A stretch of DNA of 23,763 bases from Kiritimatiellia bacterium (GCA_007134175.1 SLLF01000291.1:1-23763); one strand, 5' to 3'. Positions 7,935-16,515 are shown, numbered from the stretch's first letter. Numbers and translations: made by a program. The notes: a model not told the origin generated them from the sequence alone.

Positions 7935-7963
7935 TTGCATAGTTGTCGTGAATGCCTTAGGTA
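7935..7963 (+). promoter_or_regulatory. Weak candidate promoter of rpmG
   Basis: TTGCAT (7935-7940) is followed by TAGGTA (7958-7963) after 17 bp; TATAAG at 7962-7967 is an alternative -10 with poor spacing. The short gap between the divergent dUTPase and L33 genes must contain a promoter, but the exact box is uncertain. Confidence 0.22.
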
Positions 7964-7992
7964 TAAGCGCTTTTTACTGGGAGACCCATACT

Positions 7993-8145
7993 ATGCGTGA
8001 GAATATCAAACTGGTCTCGTCGGCCAAGACGGGGCACTTCTATACCACGACCAAGAACAAGAAACTGCAGACGGAGAAGATGGAGATCAAGAAATTCGAT
8101 CCCGTCGCCCGTAAGCACGTCGTCTACAAAGAAGCCAAGATTTAA
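7993..8145 (+). CDS. rpmG: 50S ribosomal protein L33, zinc-free form
   Basis: The 50-residue product ([14 protein letters not shown]...; ends VYKEAKI) matches bacterial L33: 'REN(I)[16 protein letters not shown]' then '[22 protein letters not shown]'. It carries no cysteines, so it is the C-minus (zinc-independent) form. The ATG at 7993 is preceded by GGGAG 9-13 nt upstream. The frame is open further upstream to 7834, but that extension is not L33-like and is rejected. It stands alone, divergent from the dUTPase operon and convergent with the gene at 8152-8718, with only a 6-bp gap. Confidence 0.95.
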   Translation: MRENIKLVSSAKTGHFYTTTKNKKLQTEKMEIKKFDPVARKHVVYKEAKI

Positions 8146-8151
8146 GCCCGG

Positions 8152-8718
8152 CTAGGCGTTAGTTTGAACCATCGCCGGTCCGGGGTGTCGTTTTTGCGCC
8201 TCCTGGCGGAAGCCGCCGAACGCCTGCTGATAGCGCTGGCTTTCCTCATGGCTGCCGTGCTGGGTGAACTCCTTCTGCAGTTCCCGATAGGGCTGATGGG
8301 CCAAACGCAGTAGCTGCCAGAGCCCGCCCATCAAATCCTCGGCGCGGCGCCGATAGTGCATAGCCGGCAGGAGGCATTCTTCGCGGGTGGTCCGCAGAAA
8401 CTGGCAAAGGAAACTTTCGGCTGCTTCCAGATGCGCCTGGTGCTCCATCATCGAGTGCATCGATTCGACGTTGTCATGAATCAGTTCGAGAAAATGCAAA
8501 AAATCAGGTTCACGCTCGAGAGCGGCCTTTGAGCGACTGGCAAAGAAAGCATGCTTACGGGCCGTGGCCAGACCGTCCGACACCTGTTTCAAATGCACGA
8601 TGCGGGTAGCCGTGTCCATTTCCTGCAAGGGCAGATAGAGCAGCTCAACGGCGCGCTCGTAGAACGCGTCGCGCCGCGCCAAGTGAAAAGGCCGGTTCGG
8701 ATCTGTATGGATAATCAT
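8152..8718 (-). CDS. Uncharacterised helical protein
   Basis: I do not recognise this family. With the ATG at 8718 the product has 188 residues (MIIHTDPNRPFHLARRD...). An in-frame TTG at 8763 would add 15 residues. It is cytoplasmic by appearance: no signal peptide and no membrane segment. It is strongly predicted alpha-helical, rich in Glu, Gln, His, Arg and Leu, with histidine/methionine-rich stretches such as 'HDNVESMHSMMEHQAHLEAA' at about residues 94-113. Possible metal or haem binding is only a guess from those residues. It converges on rpmG and is divergent from the archaemetzincin-like gene. Coding is supported by length and by GC-rich third positions like its neighbours. Confidence 0.6.
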   Translation of the reverse strand: MIIHTDPNRPFHLARRDAFYERAVELLYLPLQEMDTATRIVHLKQVSDGLATARKHAFFASRSKAALEREPDFLHFLELIHDNVESMHSMMEHQAHLEAAESFLCQFLRTTREECLLPAMHYRRRAEDLMGGLWQLLRLAHQPYRELQKEFTQHGSHEESQRYQQAFGGFRQEAQKRHPGPAMVQTNA

Positions 8719-8765
8719 GCCGCCTGCATAGTAACGAAGCGGGAACACCGGCGCAATCTTCAAGA

Positions 8766-8793
8766 TTGCCGCAGACGGTAATTCGATTATAGT
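8766..8793 (+). promoter_or_regulatory. Putative leaderless promoter of 8800-9429 and serS
   Basis: TTGCCG (8766-8771) and TATAGT (8788-8793) are separated by 16 bp. The -10 box matches five of six consensus bases. Seven bases after it lies the ATG at 8800 itself, so the mRNA would have no leader. There is no Shine-Dalgarno sequence in front of this ATG, which agrees. Confidence 0.5.
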
Positions 8794-8799
8794 CGGGTC

Positions 8800-9429
8800 A
8801 TGCGCAATACATGGATGCTATTAATGGTGGTGACCACCGGGTTGTGGGTGGCAGGGGCGTGGCGGGTGGTGCTTGGAGCGGAACGGGAACCCGCCCCCGA
8901 CGGCTTGGGCTTGGTCGTGGCGGGGACATGGTCCGACACGCAGGCGGAACGCGTGCGGGCGTTTGTCGAGCGCAACACCAGCGTAGCCGTGCGGCTCCGG
9001 CCGGACCCGGTTCCGCCCGCCAATGAGCCACTTGTCGATCTACGCGATGGGTTGCAGGTGGAGCGGCATCCGGAGGATGCCGCCTTGGTCGTGCTCTATA
9101 ACGGCGCTGGGACATTTGAGCCGCACTCGGTATACGATTACGACGCGGTCGTCGCGATCATCAACCTGCCCGTGATCGCGCACGATGACGAGGAGACCTT
9201 CCTGCGCCGGGTGGAAAAATTGACCATCCGCAGTTTTGGGCTGCTACTGGACGTCCCGCTGGTACCCAATCCGCATTCGGCCCTGTGGACCTACCGCACC
9301 ACGGAAGAGCTGGATTTCATGGGCAGGAACTTCGACCCTCCTTCCCTTCTGCGTTTTCAGGAAAATGCGGCGGCCTTGGGCATCCCGTTGCTGTCCAAAA
9401 GCCCGTTTCTGCTGTTGCGGGAGGAATAA
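8800..9429 (+). CDS. Secreted archaemetzincin-like protein without zinc ligands
   Basis: The 209-residue product has an N-terminal signal peptide or anchor (about 1-27). The C-terminal half can be laid on the archaemetzincin motif HExxHxxGx3Cx4CxM...CxxC without gaps up to the last block: 'RSFGLLLDVPLVPNPHSAL' at 144-162, then 'EELDFMGRNFDPPS' at 169-182. At the ligand positions H, E, H and G have become R144, S145, L148 and D151. The cysteines have become V155, S160, D179 and S182. The flanking 'DAVVAIINLPVI' strand and 'NPH.AL', 'EELD..GRNF.PP' blocks remain. If the alignment is right it is a pseudoenzyme, possibly a binding protein. The stop overlaps the serS start (TAATG), so the two are co-translated. 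The coding call is firm; the family assignment is my inference. Confidence 0.7.
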   Translation: MRNTWMLLMVVTTGLWVAGAWRVVLGAEREPAPDGLGLVVAGTWSDTQAERVRAFVERNTSVAVRLRPDPVPPANEPLVDLRDGLQVERHPEDAALVVLYNGAGTFEPHSVYDYDAVVAIINLPVIAHDDEETFLRRVEKLTIRSFGLLLDVPLVPNPHSALWTYRTTEELDFMGRNFDPPSLLRFQENAAALGIPLLSKSPFLLLREE

Positions 9430-10700
9430 TGCTTGATCTACGCTATATCCGGGATAACGAAGCGGCGGTGCGCCAGGCCATGGCACAACGGGGGGCCGAG
9501 GTGGACTTGGACGGACTGCTGCGTGTCGACCACGCCCGCCGCGCGGTGCTGCAGGAGGCTGAGCAGCTAAAGAGTGAGCGCAACGCCGTATCCAAGGAAA
9601 TCGGGGTGCGCAAGCGGGCCGGCGAAGATACGACGGACCAACAGAGCCGCATGCGGTGCGTCGGGCAGCGCATCCAGGAACTGGACGAGGAAAGTCGACG
9701 CCTGCAGGCAGACCTGCAGGAACGGCTGTTGCCCATACCGAATATTCCCTGCGCTGATGTACCGGTTGGTCCCGATGCATCCGGCAACCGGGTTGTCCGC
9801 GAGGTGGGCACCCGCCCGGCGTTCGACTTTGAGCCCGCCACCCATGTAGACCTTGCGGAGCGGCTGGGCTTGGTGGATTTTGCGCGCGGCGCCAAGATCA
9901 GTGGCTCCGGCTTTCTCGTCTACACCGGGTGGGGGGCCCGTCTCGAACGGGCACTGATCCAGTTCATGCTCGATCTCCATACCCGCGAGCACGGTTATAC
10001 GGAGATCCAGCCCCCGCTCCTGTGCCATGCCGCAACGATGACGGGCACGGGACAGTTGCCGAAGATGGCCGACGACATGTACGCGGTGGAGAGCGACGGG
10101 CTCTACCTGATTCCCACCGCCGAAGTGCCGCTGACGAATCTACATCGCGAAGAATTGCTGGACCGCCCGTTGCCGATCAAGTACGTCGCCCACACCCCTT
10201 GCTTCCGGCGGGAAGCCGGCGCGGCCGGGCGCGACACGCGCGGCATGATACGGGTGCATCAGTTTGACAAGGTCGAATTGGTGCAACTGGTGGAGCCGGA
10301 CCAGTCGTATGCGGTGCTGGAAGAGCTGGTGCAGCACGCCGAGACGGTTCTGCAGCGCCTGGAACTGCCCTACCGCGTATGCGAGCTGTGCACCGGCGAC
10401 CTCGGTTTTGCGGCGGCGCGCTGCTATGACATCGAGTTGTGGGCGGCCGGACATCAGGATTGGCTGGAGGTATCCTCCTGCAGCAACTTCGAGGATTTCC
10501 AGGCGCGCCGGGCCGGGATTCGTTACCGGGACGGTGCCGGGAAGCCGCGCTTTGTCCATACCCTCAACGGTTCCGGTGTGGCGCTGGCGCGTCTTTATGT
10601 GGCCCTGCTGGAGCAGTACCAGCAAGCCGACGGCTCGGTTAGGATACCCGCCGCCCTCTGTCCTTATCTAGACGGCAAGGACCGGTTGCAAGCGGTTTAG
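9429..10700 (+). CDS. serS: Seryl-tRNA synthetase
   Basis: The 423-residue class II synthetase charges tRNA-Ser with serine. It starts MLDLRYIRDN. The N-terminal coiled-coil arm that contacts tRNA spans about residues 30-103. The serine-site TAE motif is at 230-232. Motif 2 is seen as 'HTPCFRREAG...GRDTRGMIRVHQFDK' (about 255-281), and motif 3 near 380-410 ends with 'YQQADGSVRIP' and 'CPYLDGKDRL'. Length is normal. The ATG at 9429 shares one base with the previous stop (TAATG) and has GGGAGGA just upstream. An in-frame open stretch further upstream to 9285 lies inside the preceding gene and is not part of SerRS. Confidence 0.97.
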   Translation: MLDLRYIRDNEAAVRQAMAQRGAEVDLDGLLRVDHARRAVLQEAEQLKSERNAVSKEIGVRKRAGEDTTDQQSRMRCVGQRIQELDEESRRLQADLQERLLPIPNIPCADVPVGPDASGNRVVREVGTRPAFDFEPATHVDLAERLGLVDFARGAKISGSGFLVYTGWGARLERALIQFMLDLHTREHGYTEIQPPLLCHAATMTGTGQLPKMADDMYAVESDGLYLIPTAEVPLTNLHREELLDRPLPIKYVAHTPCFRREAGAAGRDTRGMIRVHQFDKVELVQLVEPDQSYAVLEELVQHAETVLQRLELPYRVCELCTGDLGFAAARCYDIELWAAGHQDWLEVSSCSNFEDFQARRAGIRYRDGAGKPRFVHTLNGSGVALARLYVALLEQYQQADGSVRIPAALCPYLDGKDRLQAV

Positions 10701-10750
10701 CCCGCCTTTCTCACCGGGCGCCCCGCGGCCTTGCTTGCCAGGTGCCTTCC

Positions 10751-10797
10751 GCGCGCCATCCTGGATGTGCGGTCCAGCGCGCGTACGAAAGGTTTTT
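10751..10797 (+). terminator. Possible imperfect terminator after serS
   Basis: GCGCG (10751-10755) and CTGGA (10761-10765) can pair with TCCAG (10773-10777) and CGCGC (10778-10782), with a five-base bulge on the left arm. A run of five T follows at 10793-10797, separated by about ten bases. The bulge and the distance make this weak. The rest of the 106-bp gap shows nothing else. Confidence 0.25.
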
Positions 10798-10806
10798 GCA
10801 CGTGCC

Positions 10807-11712
10807 TCAGAAAACGAATCGCGCGCTGAGCCCCACCTCCCAAGTGGTGTTCTCCGGCTCCAGAAAAACCGCGACCCCTCCGGGGGTTCGCACAAAGACC
10901 AACTCGGAATCGTCTATGTCCCAGTAGCGCACAAACGGTTCCAGCGTCCAGTCGAAGCGGCCGGTTGCGCCGCTTAGTGCGGCAGCCGCCCGGAGGCCGA
11001 AACCGTCGTTTTGTTTCTTGCGTAGCCGCGGGCCGTCAAACGGTCGCAAATCGGAAATCTGTTCCCCGGACATCAAGTGGGCGTATTCTAATGAAAACGC
11101 CCAGTGCTGGCCACCGGCCGTCTGGCGGTAATGCCGAAGCGCGACGGGCAGATAGCGGTAGGTCGATTCACGCTTGTAGCCGGCCGGATCGAACGAAGAG
11201 TCATCGTCCTTGTAGCGGTAACCAAAGCCCAGAAAGAATGCCGTGTAGGCCGTGTCGGTCATGAACGGCGCGTAGCCGGCCAACAAGCGGACTTCGTACG
11301 TGGTCGCGTCAATGCTGCTGATGGTATAGGGCGTACGGGCTTCATCCAGCAAGGCCCCGTCATAGTCGGTTTTCCCTTGCGCATAGCGCCCATGCAGCAC
11401 GAAGATAAATTGTTCGCGACGCACGCGCATCATCGGGGGTTGGTCGTCAGCCGTATCCCCCGGTTGCTCGATCTGACGCACGCGTGGGTGATAAAACGAG
11501 AGGCGGGCATCCACGCCATAAAGCCAGCCTTCCATGTCCATCAGGCCGGGCTCCTCGTAGGCATACCAAAAAAGTTCCGGCCCGATTTCAAACCGGTGCC
11601 ATGATTCCGGTTTGGCCGGAACCACTTGATCCGCGCGATCAATCGGTTCCATCTCCCCTCCCCAGACCCAGTATGGGGTACTCAAGATAAATCCCAGCAA
11701 GATAAGACGCAT
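10807..11712 (-). CDS. Outer-membrane beta-barrel protein
   Basis: The 301-residue protein begins with a signal peptide (MRLILLGFILSTPYWVWG). It continues with alternating polar/aromatic strands such as 'HRFEIGPELFWYAYEEPGL', 'AFFLGFGYRYKDDDSSF' and 'WAFSLEYAHLM'. It ends in 'TWEVGLSARFVF', a C-terminal aromatic strand typical of BAM-inserted barrels. The segment 'YEEPGLMDMEGWLYGV' resembles a group of uncharacterised barrels in diderm bacteria; no substrate can be given. I chose the ATG at 11712 because GGGGAGGAG lies five bases upstream; an in-frame start at 11733 would add seven residues (MVRGGVV) and is less likely. It converges with serS and stands as a single gene. Confidence 0.82.
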   Translation of the reverse strand: MRLILLGFILSTPYWVWGGEMEPIDRADQVVPAKPESWHRFEIGPELFWYAYEEPGLMDMEGWLYGVDARLSFYHPRVRQIEQPGDTADDQPPMMRVRREQFIFVLHGRYAQGKTDYDGALLDEARTPYTISSIDATTYEVRLLAGYAPFMTDTAYTAFFLGFGYRYKDDDSSFDPAGYKRESTYRYLPVALRHYRQTAGGQHWAFSLEYAHLMSGEQISDLRPFDGPRLRKKQNDGFGLRAAAALSGATGRFDWTLEPFVRYWDIDDSELVFVRTPGGVAVFLEPENTTWEVGLSARFVF

Positions 11713-11743
11713 AACCACTCCTCCCCTCACCATGTTCGCTTGC

Positions 11744-11773
11744 AGCTTAGGTTTTCCCTACAGTAAAAGTCAA
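11744..11773 (-). promoter_or_regulatory. Putative promoter of the beta-barrel gene
   Basis: On the minus strand TTGACT (11768-11773) is followed after 18 bp by TAAGCT (11744-11749). Transcription would start near 11737, just upstream of the strong ribosome site at 11717-11725. The -10 match is modest. Confidence 0.35.
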
Positions 11774-11829
11774 TGCCAATTAACCAGGCACCGAGTACGC
11801 GTTTCACCGCAAGAAGCAGCGCTACCCGC

Positions 11830-13266
11830 TCAGGCATCAAGTTTCGCCTTGAGCGCAGCGAGCACTTTCGGTGGATTCGCTTTGCCCCGACTGGCACGCA
11901 TAACCTGTCCCATGAGGAATTGAAGCGCGGCGGGCTTGCCGCCTTGATAGTCCGCTACCGACTTCGGATGGGCGGCAATGGCCGCGTCGACCCAGGCCGT
12001 CAAGGCCCCCTCATCGCTGACTTGGCTGAGCCCCTTGGCCTGCATGATAGCCACCGGATCGCCCCCCTGCTCGAAGCAAGCGGAAAAAATCGTCTTGGCG
12101 GCGGGGGTGTTGATCTGGCCTTCCTCCAGCAACTGCAAGAGGCGGGCGAGGTTTTCCGGCGTAATGCGCGCTTCGGCCAGCGTCCACTCCTTCTCGCCCA
12201 GCGCCCGTAACAGCTCCGTCATCACCCAATTGGATGCGGGTTTAGGTGCCGCGCCGGCGGCCAAGGCCGCCTCAAAAAAATCGGCCACGGCCTTGTCGGC
12301 CACAAGCACCTCCGCATCGTACGGGGGCAAACCCAAATCCGCTACAAAGCGTGCCCGCCGCTGGGCGGGCATTTCGGGTAGTGCGGCGCGCCAGGTCTCC
12401 AACGGCGACTCCTCCAGGACCACCGGTACCAAGTCCGGTTCCGGGAAGTACCGGTAATCGTGCGCATATTCCTTGCTGCGCATCGCGGAGGTCACGCCGC
12501 GCTCGTCATCCCAACGGCGCGTTTCCTGCGTGATCCGGCCACCCGCTTGCAGCACGTCGATCTGCCGCTGAATCTCGTACGTCAGCGACCGGTGCACCCC
12601 CTTGAAGGTGTTCATGTTCTTGATTTCCGTCTTGGTGCCCAGCTCCTGCTGGCCGACTGGGCGCACGCTGCAGTTGATATCGCAGCGAATATTGCCCTCC
12701 TCGAGGTTCCCGTCGGTGATGCCACCGTAGACCAGCATCTGCTTCAAGGCTTGCAGATAGGCAAACGCTTCATCGGCGGATTCAATATCCGGTTCCGACA
12801 CAATCTCCATCAGAGGCGTGCCGGCCCGGTTAAAGTCCACGCCACTGACATCCGCGAAATGGACATTTTTGGCCACATCCTCCTCCAGATGAATACGCTG
12901 GATACGGATGGTTCGCGGCTGGTCGTCGACCTCGATCGTGACAGCGCCGCCCGTACAGAGCGGCTGGTCATATTGCGAAATCTGATAGTTTTTAGGCATG
13001 TCGGGATAGAAGTAACTCTTGCGATCGAACTTGCTGCGGTAATTGATGGTGCACCCCAACAGCAAACCGGCGCAGACGGTCTGCTTTACCGCTGCTGCGT
13101 TCAGCACGGGCATGGTGCCTGGATAGCCGAGGCAGACGGGGCAGACATCGGTATTGGGGGGTCGACCGAACCGGTTGGGGCAGGTGCACCAAATCTTGGA
13201 TCGCGTCCTAAGCTGGACATGCGTCTCCAGCCCGATGCTGACCTTATAGGTCACGGGCGCGTTCAT
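11830..13266 (-). CDS. gatB: Asp-tRNA(Asn)/Glu-tRNA(Gln) amidotransferase subunit B
   Basis: The 478-residue GatB is the tRNA-binding and kinase subunit that activates the acyl group of misacylated Glu-tRNA(Gln) or Asp-tRNA(Asn). 'IGLETHVQL' (11-19) opens the cradle domain. Zinc-type cysteines C27, C29, C42 and C45 are present in 'CTCPNRFG...CPVCLGYPG'. '[18 protein letters not shown]' and '[10 protein letters not shown]' are signature stretches, and the C-terminal YqeY-like tail domain runs from about 330 to the end. The ATG at 13266 overlaps the gatA stop by four bases (ATGA). It is the last gene of gatCAB. No clear terminator follows in the 117 bp before the next gene. Confidence 0.97.
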   Translation of the reverse strand: MNAPVTYKVSIGLETHVQLRTRSKIWCTCPNRFGRPPNTDVCPVCLGYPGTMPVLNAAAVKQTVCAGLLLGCTINYRSKFDRKSYFYPDMPKNYQISQYDQPLCTGGAVTIEVDDQPRTIRIQRIHLEEDVAKNVHFADVSGVDFNRAGTPLMEIVSEPDIESADEAFAYLQALKQMLVYGGITDGNLEEGNIRCDINCSVRPVGQQELGTKTEIKNMNTFKGVHRSLTYEIQRQIDVLQAGGRITQETRRWDDERGVTSAMRSKEYAHDYRYFPEPDLVPVVLEESPLETWRAALPEMPAQRRARFVADLGLPPYDAEVLVADKAVADFFEAALAAGAAPKPASNWVMTELLRALGEKEWTLAEARITPENLARLLQLLEEGQINTPAAKTIFSACFEQGGDPVAIMQAKGLSQVSDEGALTAWVDAAIAAHPKSVADYQGGKPAALQFLMGQVMRASRGKANPPKVLAALKAKLDA

Positions 13267-14741
13267 GACTGGATGGCCTCCCGCCCATGGGGAGGGTGTT
13301 GTGCGCTCCAGTTAGTGGCCTGCTCATAGGCATGGCCGATCTGCAGAATCGTCGCCTCACGCAAGGCCGGTCCGAGTATCTGCAAGCCGATGGGCAACCC
13401 GGTGGTACTGAAACCACAAGGCACCGATAAACCGCAGATACCTGCGAGGTTGGCCGTAACGGTGAAGATATCCCCCAGATACATCTGCAGCGGATCGTCG
13501 ATCCGCTCGCCCAGACGATAGGCGGTGGTGGGCGCCACCGGCGTCAACAGGGCGTCACATTGGTCAAACACCCGTTCGAAATCCTGCCGGATCAGGGTGC
13601 GCACCTTCTGGGCGCGCAAGTAGTAGGCGTCGTGGTAACCGCTGCTCAGCACGTACGTGCCGAGGATGATCCGGCGTTTGACTTCCGGCCCGAAATAGGT
13701 GGCGCGGGTGCGCTGGTAGCTATCGAGCGGATCCTGCCCGGCCACGCGCGCACCATAACGTACCCCGTCGAAGCGAGCCAGGTTAGCGGACGCTTCCGCC
13801 GTGGCAATGATATAGTACGTCGCGACAGCGTACCGGGTATGTGGCAGCTGCACCTCGATGATTTCCGCGCCCAGACGACGGCATTCATCAATGGCCGCCC
13901 GTACGGCGCGGGTCACCTCCGGATCAACCCCGTCGGCAAAATATTCAGCGGGCAGGCCCAATTTCAGGCCGCCCAGTTCGGACCCCAACGCAGCGGTATA
14001 GTCCGGTACTGGAACATCCAGCGATGTGGTATCGAGCGGATCACGCCCGGCGATACACTGCAGCAGCGTGGCGGCATCCGCCACGGTACGCGTCACGGGA
14101 CCGACCTGATCAAGAGAGGAAGCGAAAGCGGTCAAGCCATACCGCGAGACGCGACCATAGGAGGGTTTCAAGCCGACGCAGCCGCAGAAGGCCGCCGGCT
14201 GGCGGATCGAACCACCGGTGTCTGTCCCCAGCGCGGCAACGGCCACACCCGCGGCCACCGCGGCGGCGGCGCCACCACTGGAGCCGCCCGCCACATGGTC
14301 TTTGTTCCACGGGTTGCGGACCGGGCCATAGGCGGAGTTTTCGTTGGTCGAACCCATGGCGAATTCGTCCATGTTCAAGCGTCCGAGCGGAATCGCACCG
14401 GCTCGGCGCAAGCGGGCCACAACCGTAGCGTCGTAGGGACTGATATACCCTTCCAGTATCCGCGAGGCGCAGTGGCATGGTTGATCCTTTACGTTCAACA
14501 CATCTTTGATGCCGATGGGCACCCCCTCCAGCGGTCCCGCCCCGGGTCGCGGCTCCGGGTCGATGCCCCCCAAGGCCTTTTGAACCTCGCCGCCATCCCA
14601 GTCAATATAGCAATTAAGGCCAGGGTTACAGCGATCAATGGCGCTTGCCAGGTTGGCCAGCAAGGACGGCAAGTTGTGGCGTGGTTTGGCCTCAAGCGCC
14701 TGCCGCCAAGCGGCAATAGTCGACGGAAAGCGGGCAGCCAT
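13263..14741 (-). CDS. gatA: Asp-tRNA(Asn)/Glu-tRNA(Gln) amidotransferase subunit A
   Basis: The 492-residue amidase-signature enzyme releases ammonia from glutamine for tRNA-dependent amidation. The Ser-cisSer-Lys triad is seen as K79 ('PIGIKDVL'), S154 ('GGSSGG') and the nucleophile S178 ('[10 protein letters not shown]'). These positions are the same numbers as in the S. aureus enzyme as I recall it. Length is normal. The gene starts 4 bp after the gatC stop and overlaps gatB by four bases, so the three subunits are translated together. Having gatCAB implies that this organism makes Gln-tRNA and/or Asn-tRNA indirectly. Confidence 0.97.
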   Translation of the reverse strand: MAARFPSTIAAWRQALEAKPRHNLPSLLANLASAIDRCNPGLNCYIDWDGGEVQKALGGIDPEPRPGAGPLEGVPIGIKDVLNVKDQPCHCASRILEGYISPYDATVVARLRRAGAIPLGRLNMDEFAMGSTNENSAYGPVRNPWNKDHVAGGSSGGAAAAVAAGVAVAALGTDTGGSIRQPAAFCGCVGLKPSYGRVSRYGLTAFASSLDQVGPVTRTVADAATLLQCIAGRDPLDTTSLDVPVPDYTAALGSELGGLKLGLPAEYFADGVDPEVTRAVRAAIDECRRLGAEIIEVQLPHTRYAVATYYIIATAEASANLARFDGVRYGARVAGQDPLDSYQRTRATYFGPEVKRRIILGTYVLSSGYHDAYYLRAQKVRTLIRQDFERVFDQCDALLTPVAPTTAYRLGERIDDPLQMYLGDIFTVTANLAGICGLSVPCGFSTTGLPIGLQILGPALREATILQIGHAYEQATNWSAQHPPHGREAIQS

Positions 14742-14745
14742 ATCG

Positions 14746-15018
14746 CTATTCCAGTATACGGGGGACCATGAACAGGCCGTTACGGGCCTGTGGTGCGTTG
14801 GCCATTACCTGCTCGTGCGGCAAGCCGGGTGCGGCTTCGTCGGCGCGGAAAACATTCTGCAGTGGCAGCGCATGCGCTGTGGGCTCAACATCCGCTACAT
14901 TCAACGGGCTCAACTCCTGGACATAGTCCAGGACGTGCTGCAACTGGCCTTGGAACAAGCCGGCTTCCTCGTCGGTGAGGGACAGGCGCGCCAAATGCGC
15001 CACATACCGCACATCCAT
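14746..15018 (-). CDS. gatC: Asp-tRNA(Asn)/Glu-tRNA(Gln) amidotransferase subunit C
   Basis: The 90-residue GatC is the strap that stabilises the GatA-GatB contact. '[20 protein letters not shown]' is the conserved N-terminal helix, and '[18 protein letters not shown]' (about 54-71) and '[12 protein letters not shown]' at the end are typical. I chose the ATG at 15018 because AGGA sits six bases upstream and because the family begins there. An ATG at 15045 would add nine residues (MTTRVPGNE) and has AGGGA close by, so it cannot be excluded. The gene lies 40 bp (or 13 bp) after the TonB-like/cyclase-like gene on the same strand, so it may be read from the upstream operon. Confidence 0.9.
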   Translation of the reverse strand: MDVRYVAHLARLSLTDEEAGLFQGQLQHVLDYVQELSPLNVADVEPTAHALPLQNVFRADEAAPGLPHEQVMANAPQARNGLFMVPRILE

Positions 15019-15058
15019 TTCGTTTCCTGGCACCCGTGTCGTCATCGATCCCTGCCGT

Positions 15059-16498
15059 CTAGATGATTTCGATGATGACATCATCTGTATCATCTTCTTC
15101 CGGCTCGGGCTCATCCACCACGGCGAACGTCGGCAGGATGCGGTAGTAGACCTGTAAGGACAACGCCGCGAAGGTAGTGGCATAGGCCGGGCCGTAATTA
15201 ACCTCCCGCCCGCTGCCGGAGTCGAGGCTGGCCGCCGGCGGTATCCACGTACCGTCTTTATTCTGGTTTCGCACGAATTGCGGAGCAAACTGTTCATTCC
15301 ATTCCCGCCAAGCCGATCCGCCCGTCTGAAACATTACCTGGGTAATATAGTAGATCCGGTATAGGTCCCAACGCATGGGGCGTTCCCAATCCACCCGGGC
15401 CAGCTCCTGAACCAACGCCGAGCCGGCCCGCGCCTCCGGTTCACGGCCATGGCCCGTCAATTGAAAAAGCAGCGTACCGATCGCCGTCATGGCCAAATTA
15501 CGCCCCCCCATTTCGGCATAACCAAACGAGCCGTGCTCGGGATTAAACACCGTACGCAGGTCCTCGATGGCCAGCTCCATCGAACGTTCGATGCCTTCCG
15601 CCCCGCTTTCCGCCAGTTCCGCCGCCTTTAATGCTTGCACGATGAAGGCCGAAACAGAGGTGTCCCGACGTGCCCCCTGGGCAAAACTGTAATCCCAGCC
15701 GCCGGCAGGTTGCTGGCCATCGATCATGGCCTGAATCGCCCTGTCCATGGCTTCACGCACGCGGGGGATACGCGTCAGGGCATAGGCTTCTGTCAACGCA
15801 TACGCGGCAATCGCATTGCCGTACACATGATGGCTTCCCGTGTCACGGAACTGCCCATTATCGCGCTGCTGCTCCAATAAAAAGCGAATGGCCCGGCGCA
15901 CGGTATGCCCATAACGTTCCGAGGAGGTCGTTTCGCCATGGGCCAGGAAGGTCAACAAGCCCAGCCCGGTCATGGCTGACGAAGGGGCACCATGCGACCA
16001 GGAACCGTTTTCGTTCTGATTGATCCGCAACCATTCCAGGGCCCGGAGAACCGCCTGGGCCGTCTGCTCGCCCCAGCGCCCACCGTATTCCCGCAACAAA
16101 CCCGACCGGCTGGCGGCGTCCCGTCCGGAAAAGAGCCCCTGCATGATCAGGGGGCTTTCGACCTGCATCACATCCAATGCGGCGAAATCGACGTCCGGTT
16201 GGTCTTGCGTGAAGTCCATATCCTCGGGGGGGACATCCATATCCACATCAAAATCAACGTCGATATCAAAATCGAATTCCAGCGGCTCGATTTCCGGCTC
16301 AAAATCATCGAGCAGCTCATCGAGATCAACGGTCTCCATCTCCATCAGCGTGACTTCAATTTCCGGCGTCATATCACGTGTCTCGAAGACAATGAAATGG
16401 ATCGCTAGATAGACAAGCAGGATATGGAGCAGAATCGAGCCGGTTGGTCCGATCAAATGCTCCAAAACTTTTCTGCGGACATATTCGCGGCGGTTCAT
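15059..16498 (-). CDS. TonB-like N-terminus fused to terpene-cyclase-like repeat domain
   Basis: The 479-residue protein has a basic N-terminus, one membrane segment at about 19-40 and a periplasmic remainder. The membrane helix begins SILLH (S21, H25), matching the SxxxH signature that TonB-family helices use to contact ExbB/ExbD. Residues 42-115 are extremely acidic with alternating D/hydrophobic pairs. From about 138 to 460 come prenyltransferase/squalene-oxidase-type repeats: 'ALEWLRINQNENGSWS', 'FLLEQQRDNGQF', 'AIQAMIDGQQPAGGWDY', 'QFVRNQNKDGTWI'. No DxDD cyclase acid motif is apparent, so enzyme activity is doubtful. The tail is acidic (EPEPEEDDTDD). The ATG at 16498 has GGGAGG upstream; a TTG at 16519 is an alternative. 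The gene follows the second exbD by 17 bp, exactly where tonB would be. TonB-like function is inferred. Confidence 0.85.
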   Translation of the reverse strand: MNRREYVRRKVLEHLIGPTGSILLHILLVYLAIHFIVFETRDMTPEIEVTLMEMETVDLDELLDDFEPEIEPLEFDFDIDVDFDVDMDVPPEDMDFTQDQPDVDFAALDVMQVESPLIMQGLFSGRDAASRSGLLREYGGRWGEQTAQAVLRALEWLRINQNENGSWSHGAPSSAMTGLGLLTFLAHGETTSSERYGHTVRRAIRFLLEQQRDNGQFRDTGSHHVYGNAIAAYALTEAYALTRIPRVREAMDRAIQAMIDGQQPAGGWDYSFAQGARRDTSVSAFIVQALKAAELAESGAEGIERSMELAIEDLRTVFNPEHGSFGYAEMGGRNLAMTAIGTLLFQLTGHGREPEARAGSALVQELARVDWERPMRWDLYRIYYITQVMFQTGGSAWREWNEQFAPQFVRNQNKDGTWIPPAASLDSGSGREVNYGPAYATTFAALSLQVYYRILPTFAVVDEPEPEEDDTDDVIIEII

Positions 16499-16515
16499 GG
16501 GCACCTCCCAAAACG

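Noticed and set aside
7834..7992. Upstream extension of the L33 frame
   Set aside because: L33 proteins begin at MRENIKL; the extension contains no ribosomal protein sequence and crosses the promoter region.
12460..14771. Plus-strand open frames of 289 and 403 codons opposite gatB and gatA
   Set aside because: The opposite strand codes for GatB and GatA with all catalytic residues; the antisense frames show no domain.
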